This document shows positions 53,520-61,732 of a stretch of 64,000 bases of DNA, one piece after another; position 1 is the stretch's first letter; every line of letters starts with the position of its first letter. The position numbers and the translations under genes are program-made. The notes below the pieces were generated by a model. That model saw nothing but the letters and a program-made list of their open reading frames with translations. It had not been told where the DNA came from and did not search any database. Location of the stretch: assembly GCA_016191115.1 (NCBI GenBank), contig JACPPG010000002.1:1-64000 (forward strand), in the 5' to 3' direction. The stretch comes from Planctomycetia bacterium. Its GTDB lineage: Bacteria; Planctomycetota; Planctomycetia; Pirellulales; JACPPG01.

Positions 53520-54419
53520 TTACCCTCCATACGCGGTCGACCGGCGGAATTCCTCCACCACGCGGCCGTTTTTGCGCTTGATCAGCGGGCTGGCCTGCAG
53601 TGACTTGGTCAATTTCGCGCGCTGCTCTTCCAGGTTGCTGTCGTCGTAGTGGTCCACCATCGCGCCGAACTGGCTGGTATGGGCCGCCGCGGCGCGGGCC
53701 TTCAGCGACAATTGATCGGTAATGTCGACCGCGTAGTTCGGCTGCGCGGAATAGTAGAAGAACGCGACCGGCACCTTGTGCTGCTTGAAACCTTCCCGCT
53801 CCAGCTCCGGGAAGTACAGCCGCCAGCCGGCGGCCCGCATCGCGTCGGCCGTGATGACCGCGCCGCTGCGGTGGTCCGACTTGTGCCACTGTTCGTAGGG
53901 CGCGCCGGGATCGATCGACAGCACCGCGTCGGGCCGGTGGCGGCGGATCTCGCGGGCCACTTGCTTGGTCAGCTCACGGCGGTCGACGTATTCCAGCATG
54001 CCGTCGTCGTAGCCCAGCCAGGTGATATGGTCCTTCGGTATGCCGAGGATGGCGCAGGCGTCCTCCTCCTCGCGGCGGCGGATGTCGGCCAGCCGCTCCT
54101 TGGTCATCGCCGGATCGTTTGAGCCGGCGTTGTCCGAGGTGTAGATCAGAATCTGCACGTTGTTGCCCTTGGCGGCGAGCATCGCCAACAGGCCGCCGGC
54201 AGAGAACGTCTCGTCGTCGGGATGCGGCGTCACGGCCAGCACGGTCTTGCCCGCCCATTTCTCGATGCGGTCGTCGCCGGTGTATTCCCTCTCCGCGACG
54301 GCCACCTGCGCGTGCAAACCGTGGGCGCCGGCCAGCGCCGCGGCGAAAACGACCGCGATCATCACGGCGGGCGGGAATTTCTGCCGTGCGGCCCGTTCGT
54401 TTTCTTGCGTTATCAGCAT
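53520..54419 (-). CDS. Exported PIG-L (LmbE) family deacetylase
   Basis: This 299-residue protein has a signal peptide (AVMIAVVFAAALAGAHGLHA) and the zinc-site motif AVTPHPDDETFSAGG, then YEQWHKSDHRSGAVI with further ligands. The family removes N-acetyl groups from sugars such as GlcNAc-inositol and bacillithiol precursors. TAGGAGA lies 7 nt before the ATG. The exported location suggests an envelope or secreted glycan substrate. Confidence 0.9.
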   Translation of the reverse strand: MLITQENERAARQKFPPAVMIAVVFAAALAGAHGLHAQVAVAEREYTGDDRIEKWAGKTVLAVTPHPDDETFSAGGLLAMLAAKGNNVQILIYTSDNAGSNDPAMTKERLADIRRREEEDACAILGIPKDHITWLGYDDGMLEYVDRRELTKQVAREIRRHRPDAVLSIDPGAPYEQWHKSDHRSGAVITADAMRAAGWRLYFPELEREGFKQHKVPVAFFYYSAQPNYAVDITDQLSLKARAAAAHTSQFGAMVDHYDDSNLEEQRAKLTKSLQASPLIKRKNGRVVEEFRRSTAYGG

Positions 54420-54670
54420 GGTTTTGTCTCCTAGTTATGGTTGTGTTTTCAAAGCGTAAATGAATCGCAGTTACGGCGGAGCCCACCATTCTAAAGCATG
54501 GAACGGCCGCGAGCACGATCTGCCCCCGCGGCGTCGACGCGCGGCGGGATAAATGCTTGGCTGCCTCGCCGCGCATCGGGTACAACGGCTGGCTGCTGAA
54601 ACCAGTCGACGCGCCGCGATATCCACCATCACCGCGGCCGTCAAACCGAAAGCCCGCAAGAGGTGGCCGC

Positions 54671-55579
54671 GTGGACGCGCCGCAATCAAGCCCGGGCCCG
54701 AAGTGTTCGCAGTGCGGTGCACCACTGGCGCCCGGCGCGGTGGCTTGCGCCAAGTGCGGCGCGGCGATTTCTCCCGCGGCGACCGACGTAGGGGCTAGCC
54801 AGCCGCCAACAGACGCGTTGCCCGCGCCGCCGCAAGCCGCCAGTGGGCTGACCGCGAGCCGCAACGTCATTGAAAAAGGCGGCTCGGCGGAAGCCTCGCC
54901 CTCTCGCATCCCGCCCACTGCTTCCTGGTCCCTGGACGAAGCCCCGGCGAATGCCGCCACGGCGGGGGCCTCTTCCGTTGGCCCGACCTTTCGGTTCAGC
55001 CTCTTGGGCTTGATGGGACTGGTGACGGTGATTGCCGTAGCGCTGGGGATCGGCGTTGCTTCGCCGGGGCTGGGGATCCCTCTGGGCATCCTGGCCACGC
55101 CCGCGCTGATCCGCGTGTCATTGGCGATGAGCCGGCGGCGGGCGGCCGGACTGCCGGTGACGGCTGAAATGCGGATCATCGCGTTCTTCCGCTCCCTGGG
55201 ATTGATGCTCATCGTGTCGATTGCCGCCAGCGTCGCCTTTGTGATTGTCTGCTTCCCGGTCGGACTGATGGCGCTCGACGCCAGGGGAGAGACTGGCTTC
55301 TTCTTCGCGATCATCATGGGCATCGGCGCCAGCCTGGCGACGGTCGTATTTCTGCTTGTTAAGTTCGGTCCCTTGAAGCGCTACGAGCGGCTCTATCCGT
55401 GGGCCGACCCGGATGCGCTGCTCGGCGAACCATGGCGCAGGTATCCACAGCCAACCAAGCTGCCTCCGCCTTTGACGATGGAACCGCCACCAACATCGCC
55501 AACGGTGCCTCCTGAGCGCGCGGCGCCTCCTGCGCCCTCGCCACCCGAACCCGAAAGGAAAGACGATGCAACTGCGTGA
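54671..55579 (+). CDS. Zinc-ribbon membrane protein
   Basis: This is a 302-residue protein from a GTG that follows AAGAGGTGG. The zinc ribbon has CSQCGAPLAPGAVACAKCG with four Cys. The linker (about 30-95) contains the REP fragment listed separately. Three or four membrane spans follow (LLGLMGLVTVIAVALGIGV, IIAFFRSLGLMLIVSIAASV, FFFAIIMGIGASLATVVFLL), and the tail is Pro-rich. Upstream in-frame sequence to 54557 looks non-coding. The end overlaps the radical SAM gene by 14 nt. Function unknown. Confidence 0.8.
   Translation: MDAPQSSPGPKCSQCGAPLAPGAVACAKCGAAISPAATDVGASQPPTDALPAPPQAASGLTASRNVIEKGGSAEASPSRIPPTASWSLDEAPANAATAGASSVGPTFRFSLLGLMGLVTVIAVALGIGVASPGLGIPLGILATPALIRVSLAMSRRRAAGLPVTAEMRIIAFFRSLGLMLIVSIAASVAFVIVCFPVGLMALDARGETGFFFAIIMGIGASLATVVFLLVKFGPLKRYERLYPWADPDALLGEPWRRYPQPTKLPPPLTMEPPPTSPTVPPERAAPPAPSPPEPERKDDATA
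54881..54905 (+). repeat. REP fragment inside a coding region
   Basis: GGCTCGGCGGAAGCCTCGCCCTCTC matches one arm of the hairpins at 38204 and 58774 at about 23 of 25 positions. It encodes GGSAEASPS in a low-complexity linker and keeps the frame. Confidence 0.55.
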
Positions 55580-57107
55580 CCACACCTTCCTGGGCATGAC
55601 GCAGAGCCTGTGCCCCGAGTGCCTGGCGCTGGTGCCGGCCAAGATCATCGCCAAGGGCCGGCGCGTCTATTTCCGCAAGCGCTGCCCGACGCACGGCGTA
55701 CGCGAGGACTTTGTCTGCTCCGACCTCGCCCGCTACGACCAAATGGAATTCAGCCTGCCGGGCAAGGTGCCGCCGCGGATGGGCGTCGAGCCGGATCGCG
55801 GCTGCCCATACGACTGTGGGCTGTGCACCGAGCACGAGCAGCACACGTGCGTGGGGCTGGTCGAGATCACATCGAGCTGCAACTTGACGTGTCCGATGTG
55901 CTACGCGGCGAGCGCGCCCGGCGGGAAGCACCTGTCGTTCGACGAGTGCCGGCGGGCGATCGATCGCCTGGTCGCCGTCGAGGGCCGGCCCGAGGTGCTG
56001 CAACTGTCGGGCGGGGAGCCGACGATCCATCCGGACTTCACGCGGATCCTCGACTACGCCTGCGAGCAGCCGATCGACCTGGTGATGATCAACACCAACG
56101 GCCTGCGTTTTGCCCGCGACCCGCGTCTGGTGGCGGACGTGGCTCGTCATCGCCGGCGGCTGGAGGTGTATTTTCAATTCGACGGTTTTCGGGCCGAGAC
56201 GTCGCGGAGCCTGCGGGGCGAATCGCTCGTCGAGGAGAAGCTGGCGGCGCTGGAGGCGTTGGGCCGCGAGGGGGTCCGCGTCATGCTGGTGACGACGCTG
56301 CAAGGGGGCGTGAACGAAGACGAGATCGGCGCCGTGGTGCGGTTCGGCGCCGAGCGGCCCTGGATCACCGGCGTCAGCTTCCAGCCGGCCACGTACTCAG
56401 GGCGGCACGTGCTGCCGGAAACGCTCGAACGGCGGGTGACGTTTCCCGACGTGGTCCGCGCGGTCGCGGCGCAAACCGGCGGCATGTTCCGCGAGGACGA
56501 CTTCCTGCCGCTGCCGTGCGCTCATCCCAACTGCCACACGCTCACGTACGCCTTTCGTTCGGCGGGCGCGGTCGTGCCGCTGGCCCGCTTCATCAACGCC
56601 CGCAACCACCTCGAACTGTTGGCCAACGGCATCACGTTTACCCGACCGCGCGCCCGCGAGCTGGTCCAGAGCTATCTGGCGAGCCTGGGCTGCTGCTCGA
56701 CCGACGCGTCGACGCCGGAGACGATTCGGCGACTGGTCGAATCGCTGGGCGAGGCCGCGCCTCGCTCCAACGGCGCAACCGCATCCAATGGGGCCGGCAC
56801 CGGGGGCAGCGCGCTTTCGCGGTTGGCCGAGGAGTTCTTCACGCGCTCTCTGGCCGAAGAACTCGGTCCGGCCGACGTGTTTCGCATCACCATTACGTCG
56901 TTTTTGGACGCCTACAACTTCGATGTCCGCCGGCTGATGAAGTGCTGCATCCATCACGTCCTTCCGAGCGGTCACGTCGTGCCGTTCTGCGCCTACAACG
57001 TGCTCTATCGCGATGGCCACGTGCCGCTGCCGGCGCTGCGCGACGTGGCACGCGCGAGCGCGAGCGCGGACAACGAGGGCTTGCCGCTCGAGGCCGCGAG
57101 AACATGA
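55566..57107 (+). CDS. Radical SAM protein of the tetraether lipid synthase (Tes/MJ0619) type
   Basis: This 513-residue protein has an N-terminal metal site (Cys16, Cys19, Cys40 with CPTHG), an auxiliary set RGCPYDCGLC (80, 84, 87) with HTC at 93-95, and the radical SAM motif CNLTCPMC (105, 109, 112), GGEPTIHPDF, and a C-terminal CCIHHVLPSGHVVPFC. This Cys layout is that of the Tes family, which joins lipid tails head to head; bacterial relatives are linked to membrane-spanning lipids. The ATG has AAAGGAAA upstream. Its stop overlaps the Lgt-like gene (ATGA), so a lipid substrate is plausible. Function is inferred. Confidence 0.85.
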   Translation: MQLRDHTFLGMTQSLCPECLALVPAKIIAKGRRVYFRKRCPTHGVREDFVCSDLARYDQMEFSLPGKVPPRMGVEPDRGCPYDCGLCTEHEQHTCVGLVEITSSCNLTCPMCYAASAPGGKHLSFDECRRAIDRLVAVEGRPEVLQLSGGEPTIHPDFTRILDYACEQPIDLVMINTNGLRFARDPRLVADVARHRRRLEVYFQFDGFRAETSRSLRGESLVEEKLAALEALGREGVRVMLVTTLQGGVNEDEIGAVVRFGAERPWITGVSFQPATYSGRHVLPETLERRVTFPDVVRAVAAQTGGMFREDDFLPLPCAHPNCHTLTYAFRSAGAVVPLARFINARNHLELLANGITFTRPRARELVQSYLASLGCCSTDASTPETIRRLVESLGEAAPRSNGATASNGAGTGGSALSRLAEEFFTRSLAEELGPADVFRITITSFLDAYNFDVRRLMKCCIHHVLPSGHVVPFCAYNVLYRDGHVPLPALRDVARASASADNEGLPLEAART

Positions 57108-57820
57108 CCTGGGTCTATCCGGCCATCATGCTGTCGGCCGTGGGCACGGCGGTCGCCCTGTCGCGGCGCACGCAGGGGGGCCTGCCGCTTGCCGGCCGCG
57201 AGCGGCTGGCCATCTCGCTGGGGGCCTTTTGCGGCGCGATGATCGGCGCCAAGCTGCCCTTCGTGCTCACCGACCCGGCGGGGCTGGCCAGCGGCGCCGC
57301 CTGGTTCGAGAACGGGAAGACGATCGTCTTCGGACTGGTCGGCGGCTACTTCGGCGTGGAGATCGCCAAATGGGCGGTCGACATCCGCGTCAAGACGGGG
57401 GACAGCTTCGCGGTGCCGGTCGCCGCCGCGGTGGCCATCGGACGGCTGGGATGCTTCGCCGCCGGATGTTGCTACGGCACGCACACCGCGCTACCGTGGG
57501 GCGTCGATTTTCTCGGCGACGGGCCGCGCCACCCGACGCAACTCTACGAGTTCGCCTTTCATGCGACCGCCGCGTTGGTCCTGGCATGGCTTGGGTGGCA
57601 GGGGCGCTTTCCGGGCCAGCTCATCAAGCTGTACATCATCGCTTACCTCGCCTTTCGTTTTGCGCTCGAATGGGTCCGGCCCGAGCCGGTGCTGGCCTTC
57701 GGCCTTACCGGCTATCAGTGGGCCTGCGCGGCACTCGTGCCGGTGTTCGTCGTGCTGTGGGTGCACGACCGGAATGCTTTGGCGGAGCACGCCACATCGG
57801 CGGCAATGCCGCCCGGCTGA
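57104..57820 (+). CDS. Lgt-like integral membrane protein
   Basis: This 238-residue protein has about seven spans. GRLGCFAAGCCYG and HPTQLYEFAFHA are the altered forms of motifs in prolipoprotein diacylglyceryl transferase; the added Cys residues mark a separate branch. The real Lgt moves diacylglyceryl from phosphatidylglycerol to lipoproteins. The start sits within the stop of the radical SAM gene. The pair may act in a lipid-modifying path; the transferase activity is not certain. Confidence 0.82.
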   Translation: MTWVYPAIMLSAVGTAVALSRRTQGGLPLAGRERLAISLGAFCGAMIGAKLPFVLTDPAGLASGAAWFENGKTIVFGLVGGYFGVEIAKWAVDIRVKTGDSFAVPVAAAVAIGRLGCFAAGCCYGTHTALPWGVDFLGDGPRHPTQLYEFAFHATAALVLAWLGWQGRFPGQLIKLYIIAYLAFRFALEWVRPEPVLAFGLTGYQWACAALVPVFVVLWVHDRNALAEHATSAAMPPG

Positions 57821-57840
57821 AGAGTACACGCCCAGCGCCA

Positions 57841-57965
57841 TTCACAAACCCAAGCTGCGTGGCGGCGCGCCGGCGGGAACGTGGGACAGGCACCCAGACC
57901 TTAGCGCCGGTCTCAAAGGGCGTACGTTCCGCATGCTCGGAACCAGTCCCATTTTCCGCCTCGCC
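57841..57965 (+). repeat. MITE-like intergenic repeat, copy D (diverged)
   Basis: It shares GGCGGGAACGTGGGACAGGC, the GGTCT-AAAGGG core and CCAGTCCCATTTTCCGCCTC with copies A-C, with more changes between. It lies upstream of the FKBP gene. Confidence 0.7.
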
Positions 57966-58090
57966 TGGGTGCACGCCTCCCCTGTTGTATCGGGCCGGTC
58001 GGGGGTACGATTTGGGCACCCCGCCGGCGTCCTTCGCCAGTAGCCGCCCGCCGCCCCTACCCCCCCTACGCCCTTCAGAAAGGAAATGTC

Positions 58091-58768
58091 ATGAGAGCCA
58101 CCTGCCTCGTATTGTTCGCGGGCACGGCCCTAGTGGCCGCCACGGCCGTCGCGCAGGAGCCGCAGCGGCCGGCCGCCGGCGACATGAAGGCCAAGGCCAG
58201 CTATTCGCTCGGCTACCGGATCGGCTCCAGTTTCAAGAAGCAGGGACTGCCGCTCGACGCGCAATCGGTCATCAAGGGTTTGCAGGACGGGATCGCGGGC
58301 GCGAAGCCGCCCATCTCGGAAAAGGAAATGGAGGAGATTCTCCAGGCGTTCCAACAGCAGGTAGCCACGCAACTGCCGGAGAAGAACAAGAAGGAGGGGG
58401 ACGCCTTCCTCGCCGCCAACGCCAAGAAGCAGGGCGTCAAGACGACCAAGAGCGGCTTGCAGTACAAGGTCGTCAAGGACGGCACCGGCCCGGTGCCCAA
58501 GCCGACCGACACCGTGAAGACCCACTACCGCGGGACGCTATTGGACGGCAGCCAGTTCGACAGCTCGTACGATCGCGGCGAACCGGCCACGTTCCCCGTC
58601 AACAAGGTCATTCCCGGCTGGACCGAGGCGCTGCAACTGATGAAGGTCGGCTCGAAGTGGCAGCTCTTCATTCCGGCCGAATTGGCCTACGGCCCGCGCG
58701 GCTATCCGCCCGACATCGGCCCCAATTCCACGCTGGTCTTCGACATCGAGCTATTGGGGATCGAATAA
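58091..58768 (+). CDS. Exported FKBP-type peptidyl-prolyl isomerase
   Basis: This 225-residue protein has a signal peptide ending ATAVAQ, an N-terminal dimerisation domain (YSLGYRIGSSFKKQGLPLD, EILQAFQQQVATQLPE) and a C-terminal FKBP domain (THYRGTLLDGSQFDSSYDRG, IPGWTEALQLMKVGSKWQLF, AYGPRG). This is the Mip/FkpA layout. It speeds folding of exported proteins. AAAGGAA lies about 5 nt before the ATG. Confidence 0.95.
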   Translation: MRATCLVLFAGTALVAATAVAQEPQRPAAGDMKAKASYSLGYRIGSSFKKQGLPLDAQSVIKGLQDGIAGAKPPISEKEMEEILQAFQQQVATQLPEKNKKEGDAFLAANAKKQGVKTTKSGLQYKVVKDGTGPVPKPTDTVKTHYRGTLLDGSQFDSSYDRGEPATFPVNKVIPGWTEALQLMKVGSKWQLFIPAELAYGPRGYPPDIGPNSTLVFDIELLGIE

Positions 58769-58773
58769 CGGAA

Positions 58774-58854
58774 GGGAGGGCGAGGCTCTCGCCGAGCCGC
58801 TCGCCAAAGGCGGGAATGCTCGCGTCGCCGGCTCGGCGGGAGCCTCGCCCTCCC
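58774..58854. repeat. REP-like hairpin (GGGAGGGCGAGGC family)
   Basis: Arms 58774-58798 and 58830-58854 (GGCTCGGCGGGAGCCTCGCC...) pair at 24 of 25 positions. It starts 5 nt after the FKBP stop and may serve as its transcription end or protect the mRNA. A further half-copy (CCTCGCCCTCCCG) follows at about 58860. Confidence 0.8.
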
Positions 58855-58916
58855 TAAAATGCCTCGCCCTCCCGAACGCGCCCACAAACATCGACCGAAC
58901 GAGGAAGACCATTCGC

Positions 58917-59225
58917 ATGATTCACGTGATCGCCACGGTGCAGTTGGCCGCGGGACGGCGGGCCGACTTTCTCAAGGAGTTCCACGCGGTCGTGCCGCTG
59001 GTGAAGGCCGAGGCGGGCTGCCTGGACTACGGCCCGGCGGTCGACGTGGCCAGCGGCATCCCGTTGCAGGGACCGCTGCGCGGCGACGTGGTGGTGGTCG
59101 TCGAGCGGTGGAGAGACCTCGACGCGCTGCGGGCCCACCTGGCGGCGCCGCACATGCAGACCTACCGGGCGAAGGTCAAGGACCTGGTGCAGGGGACGCA
59201 GTTGCAGGTGCTGGAGCCGGCGTAA
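58917..59225 (+). CDS. Antibiotic biosynthesis monooxygenase (YgiN-like) domain protein
   Basis: This 102-residue protein starts MIHVIATVQLAAGRRADFLKEF, then EAGCLDYGPAVDV, VVVVVERWRDLDALRAHLA and HMQTYRAKVKDL. That is the ABM ferredoxin-like dimer fold of quinol monooxygenase YgiN and related proteins. The substrate is unknown; quinols or small aromatics are usual. Confidence 0.88.
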   Translation: MIHVIATVQLAAGRRADFLKEFHAVVPLVKAEAGCLDYGPAVDVASGIPLQGPLRGDVVVVVERWRDLDALRAHLAAPHMQTYRAKVKDLVQGTQLQVLEPA

Positions 59226-59231
59226 GTCTCG

Positions 59232-59456
59232 AAATGACGAATGTCGAAAGTCAAATGTCTAACGAAATCCGAACTCCGAATGATCGAAAAGCGAGCGCGG
59301 CTCGGTTGTGAGTCGCCGCCGGCGGGACTAAGCTGAACAAGCGTCGCTTGATACGGTGTTCTGAACTTCGATGGTCGCCGATACGATCGGTTTTCGGCCA
59401 TTCGGATTTCAGCCTTCGGATTTCTTTAGACATTTGACTTTCGACATTCGTCATTT
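59232..59456. repeat. 42-bp inverted repeat, ends at the xdhC start
   Basis: Arms 59232-59273 (AAATGACGAATGTCGAAAGT...) and 59415-59456 match at 41 of 42 positions in opposite orientation around a 141-nt interior. The right arm ends at the base before the xdhC ATG. The arms are far more AT-rich than the surroundings, which suggests insertion. Confidence 0.8.
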
Positions 59457-60545
59457 ATGCGCGAATTGCTGAATCAGTTGCTCGACAGCGTCTCCGGGGG
59501 CCGGCCGGTTGCCTGGTGCCGGCTCGTCGAAACGCGCGGGTCGACGCCGCAGAAGGCGGGCGCCGCCATGCTCGTATTCGCGGACGGTTCGCAGGCCGGC
59601 ACGCTGGGCGGCGGTTGCGTCGAGGCCGAGGTGAAGCGCCGCGCCCTGGCGGTCCTCTCCGGTGGCAAAGCCGAAATCTGCTCCTTTCAGCTCGATAGCG
59701 ACTATGGCTGGGACGACGGACTGATCTGCGGCGGCCGCATGCAGGTGCTCGTCGAGCCGATCGCATCGCCCGATCGGGCCGATTACTTCCGGCGATTCGC
59801 CGACTTGCTGGCGGCGGGCCAGGGATTCCTCGAAGCGATCGTCTTCGACGCACAGAAAAGCCAACTCGCGGCGCCGGCTTGCTATTTGATCGACGCCGAC
59901 GGCCGCTTGATCGACGCGCGTCATGGACCGGTTGTCGACGGCGAGCCGCCGCCAGCCGTCCGCGAGTCGATGCCCGAGCTGTCGACAAGGCCGCGGGCGC
60001 AAGCCGTCTCGGGCATCGCCTACCTGCCGAACCTGCCGCGGTGCACGCTCGTGATTGTCGGTGGCGGGCACGTCGGCCAGGCGGTGGGCAATCTCGCCCC
60101 GGAAGTGGATTTCGACGTGTGGGTCGTCGACGACCGGGCCGAGTACGTCGCCCGCGAGCGGTTCCCCCGCGCTGCGCGGCTGATTCAAGGTGAGATCGGG
60201 CCGACATTGGCCGGGCTCGACATCACGCCCAATACATATTGCTTGATTGTCACGCGCGGCCACAACCACGACGAGGAGGCGCTGGCCCAGCTCGTCGACC
60301 GCGGCGCCCGCTACGTCGGCATGATCGGCAGCCGCCGCAAGATCCGCCTGATCTTCGACGACCTGGAGTCGCAGGGGGTCTCGCCCGACGCGCTGGCAAA
60401 GGTCTTCGCCCCGGTGGGGATCGACATCGGCTCGCAGACCGTGACCGAGATCGCCATCAGCATCCTGGCCGAGCTCGTGGCCCATCGCAATCTGTGCGGG
60501 CAGGTGCCGGGCCGGCCGAGCGGGGCGCTGGCGCTCGATTCGTGA
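59457..60545 (+). CDS. xdhC: XdhC/CoxI family molybdenum-enzyme maturation protein
   Basis: This is a 362-residue protein. The N-terminal XdhC_CoxI domain has WCRLVETRGSTPQKAGAAML, GTLGGGCVEAEVKRRAL and GLICGGRMQVLVEP; the C-terminal Rossmann domain has TLVIVGGGHVGQAVG, TRGHNHDEEAL and IGSRRKIRLI. XdhC sulfurates and inserts the molybdenum cofactor into xanthine-dehydrogenase-type enzymes. The ATG directly follows a repeat arm, so no ribosome-binding site is seen. It is followed by mocA. Confidence 0.93.
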   Translation: MRELLNQLLDSVSGGRPVAWCRLVETRGSTPQKAGAAMLVFADGSQAGTLGGGCVEAEVKRRALAVLSGGKAEICSFQLDSDYGWDDGLICGGRMQVLVEPIASPDRADYFRRFADLLAAGQGFLEAIVFDAQKSQLAAPACYLIDADGRLIDARHGPVVDGEPPPAVRESMPELSTRPRAQAVSGIAYLPNLPRCTLVIVGGGHVGQAVGNLAPEVDFDVWVVDDRAEYVARERFPRAARLIQGEIGPTLAGLDITPNTYCLIVTRGHNHDEEALAQLVDRGARYVGMIGSRRKIRLIFDDLESQGVSPDALAKVFAPVGIDIGSQTVTEIAISILAELVAHRNLCGQVPGRPSGALALDS

Positions 60546-60587
60546 CGAACGGGCGAACACTCTTTCATCCGGCGCGGCGTTTAGGCG

Positions 60588-61235
60588 ATGCACGACACGA
60601 CCTCGCCATCATCGCTTCAAGCCGGCGCGCCGCGCTATTTCGCGATCGTCCCTGCCGCCGGGCGGAGCGAGCGGATGGGCCGGCCAAAGCTCCTCCTGCC
60701 GCTCGGCGGCGGCACGCTTGTCGAGCACGTGCTGGCCGCCTGGCGCGCGAGTCGTGTGGCGGCGACGATCGTCGTCGTGCACCCCGACGACGCGACGCTG
60801 GCCGATGTCTGCCGCCGCGCCGGCGCGGAAGTCGTCGTGCCGGCCACTCCTCCTGCCGACATGAAGGCGAGCATTATGCACGGTTTGGATCGGGTCGCGT
60901 CGGCACATGCCCCCACCGATCGCGATGCGTGGTTGATGGCGCCGGCCGACATGCCGGGCATCAACGCGGCGCTCATCGACACAGTGATTGGCGCCTACGA
61001 TTCGGCCGCGCCGCGCGTCGTCGTCGCGAAGGTTGCAGGCAAGCGCGGCCATCCCGTGCTTTTTCCCTGGCTGCTGGCCGGAGAAGTATCCCAGCTCAGG
61101 ATCGATGAAGGGGTGAACGCACTACTCGCCCGGCAGCCTCCGGTTGAGATCTCCTGGGACGACGCCGGCGCGCTCGTGGACATCGACAGCCCGACCGACT
61201 ATCGGCGTTTGCAAGACGAGTACAAACCAACGTAG
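60588..61235 (+). CDS. mocA: Molybdenum cofactor cytidylyltransferase-like NTP transferase
   Basis: This is a 215-residue protein. IVPAAGRSERMGRPKLLLPL is the nucleotide-binding start of MobA/MocA proteins; VVVHPDDATLADV, LMAPADMPGINAALID and KRGHPVLFP follow the MocA pattern. It adds CMP to molybdopterin to make MCD, the cofactor form of xanthine-dehydrogenase-like enzymes. Its position 42 nt after xdhC supports that role. The dehydrogenase genes are not in the window. Confidence 0.9.
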   Translation: MHDTTSPSSLQAGAPRYFAIVPAAGRSERMGRPKLLLPLGGGTLVEHVLAAWRASRVAATIVVVHPDDATLADVCRRAGAEVVVPATPPADMKASIMHGLDRVASAHAPTDRDAWLMAPADMPGINAALIDTVIGAYDSAAPRVVVAKVAGKRGHPVLFPWLLAGEVSQLRIDEGVNALLARQPPVEISWDDAGALVDIDSPTDYRRLQDEYKPT

Positions 61236-61480
61236 TTCGTTGGCGTGTGCTTGCGTCGCCGCGTCACAAAAAGGGTGCCGGTAGCAAGGGACTAAGAGAA
61301 TCGAATCGGTCGCGCGCAAAGGAATTTTCAATCGTCAGCCACCGATGGGGCGCATTTCCGGGCGCATCTCGATTCGCCGTCAGGCGGTTGCGATGGGGAC
61401 GATGTTTTTGCGGAAATCGAACCGGAGTCGCGGGCTGGTAGTTCAGCCCTTGCATTTCGGCTACGGGGCGCCCTTTGCAT

Positions 61481-61637
61481 CCAGGGCCGTTCACAGATTC
61501 AGGCTTGCCGGCGGCGCACCGGCGGGAAAGTGGGACAGGCACCGAGACGCAACGTTGGTCTGAAAGGACTTGCGCTGTTTATGCTAGGAGCCAGTCCCAT
61601 TTTCCCGCCTCGCCATTTTGAAAAACAGAATGGCCCT
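61481..61637 (+). repeat. MITE-like intergenic repeat, copy C
   Basis: Nearly identical to copy B from CCAGGGCCG to CCATTTTGAA, and to copy A a little further (AAAACAGAATG). The surrounding intergenic region 61236-61732 has no other feature I can support. Confidence 0.85.
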
Positions 61638-61732
61638 GCCTTTGCATCCCGATCGCTTTGCGTGACGGCTGCTACCCTTTACACTCGATTACAGGACACG
61701 ACTTGTCTGGCCGCTTCACGTCGAGCTCGATC

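Noticed and set aside
55610-57103. Long open frame overlapping the radical SAM gene
   Set aside because: A GC-rich shadow frame with Arg/Gly/Ala-rich sequence; only its last part (from 57104) is the real Lgt-like gene.
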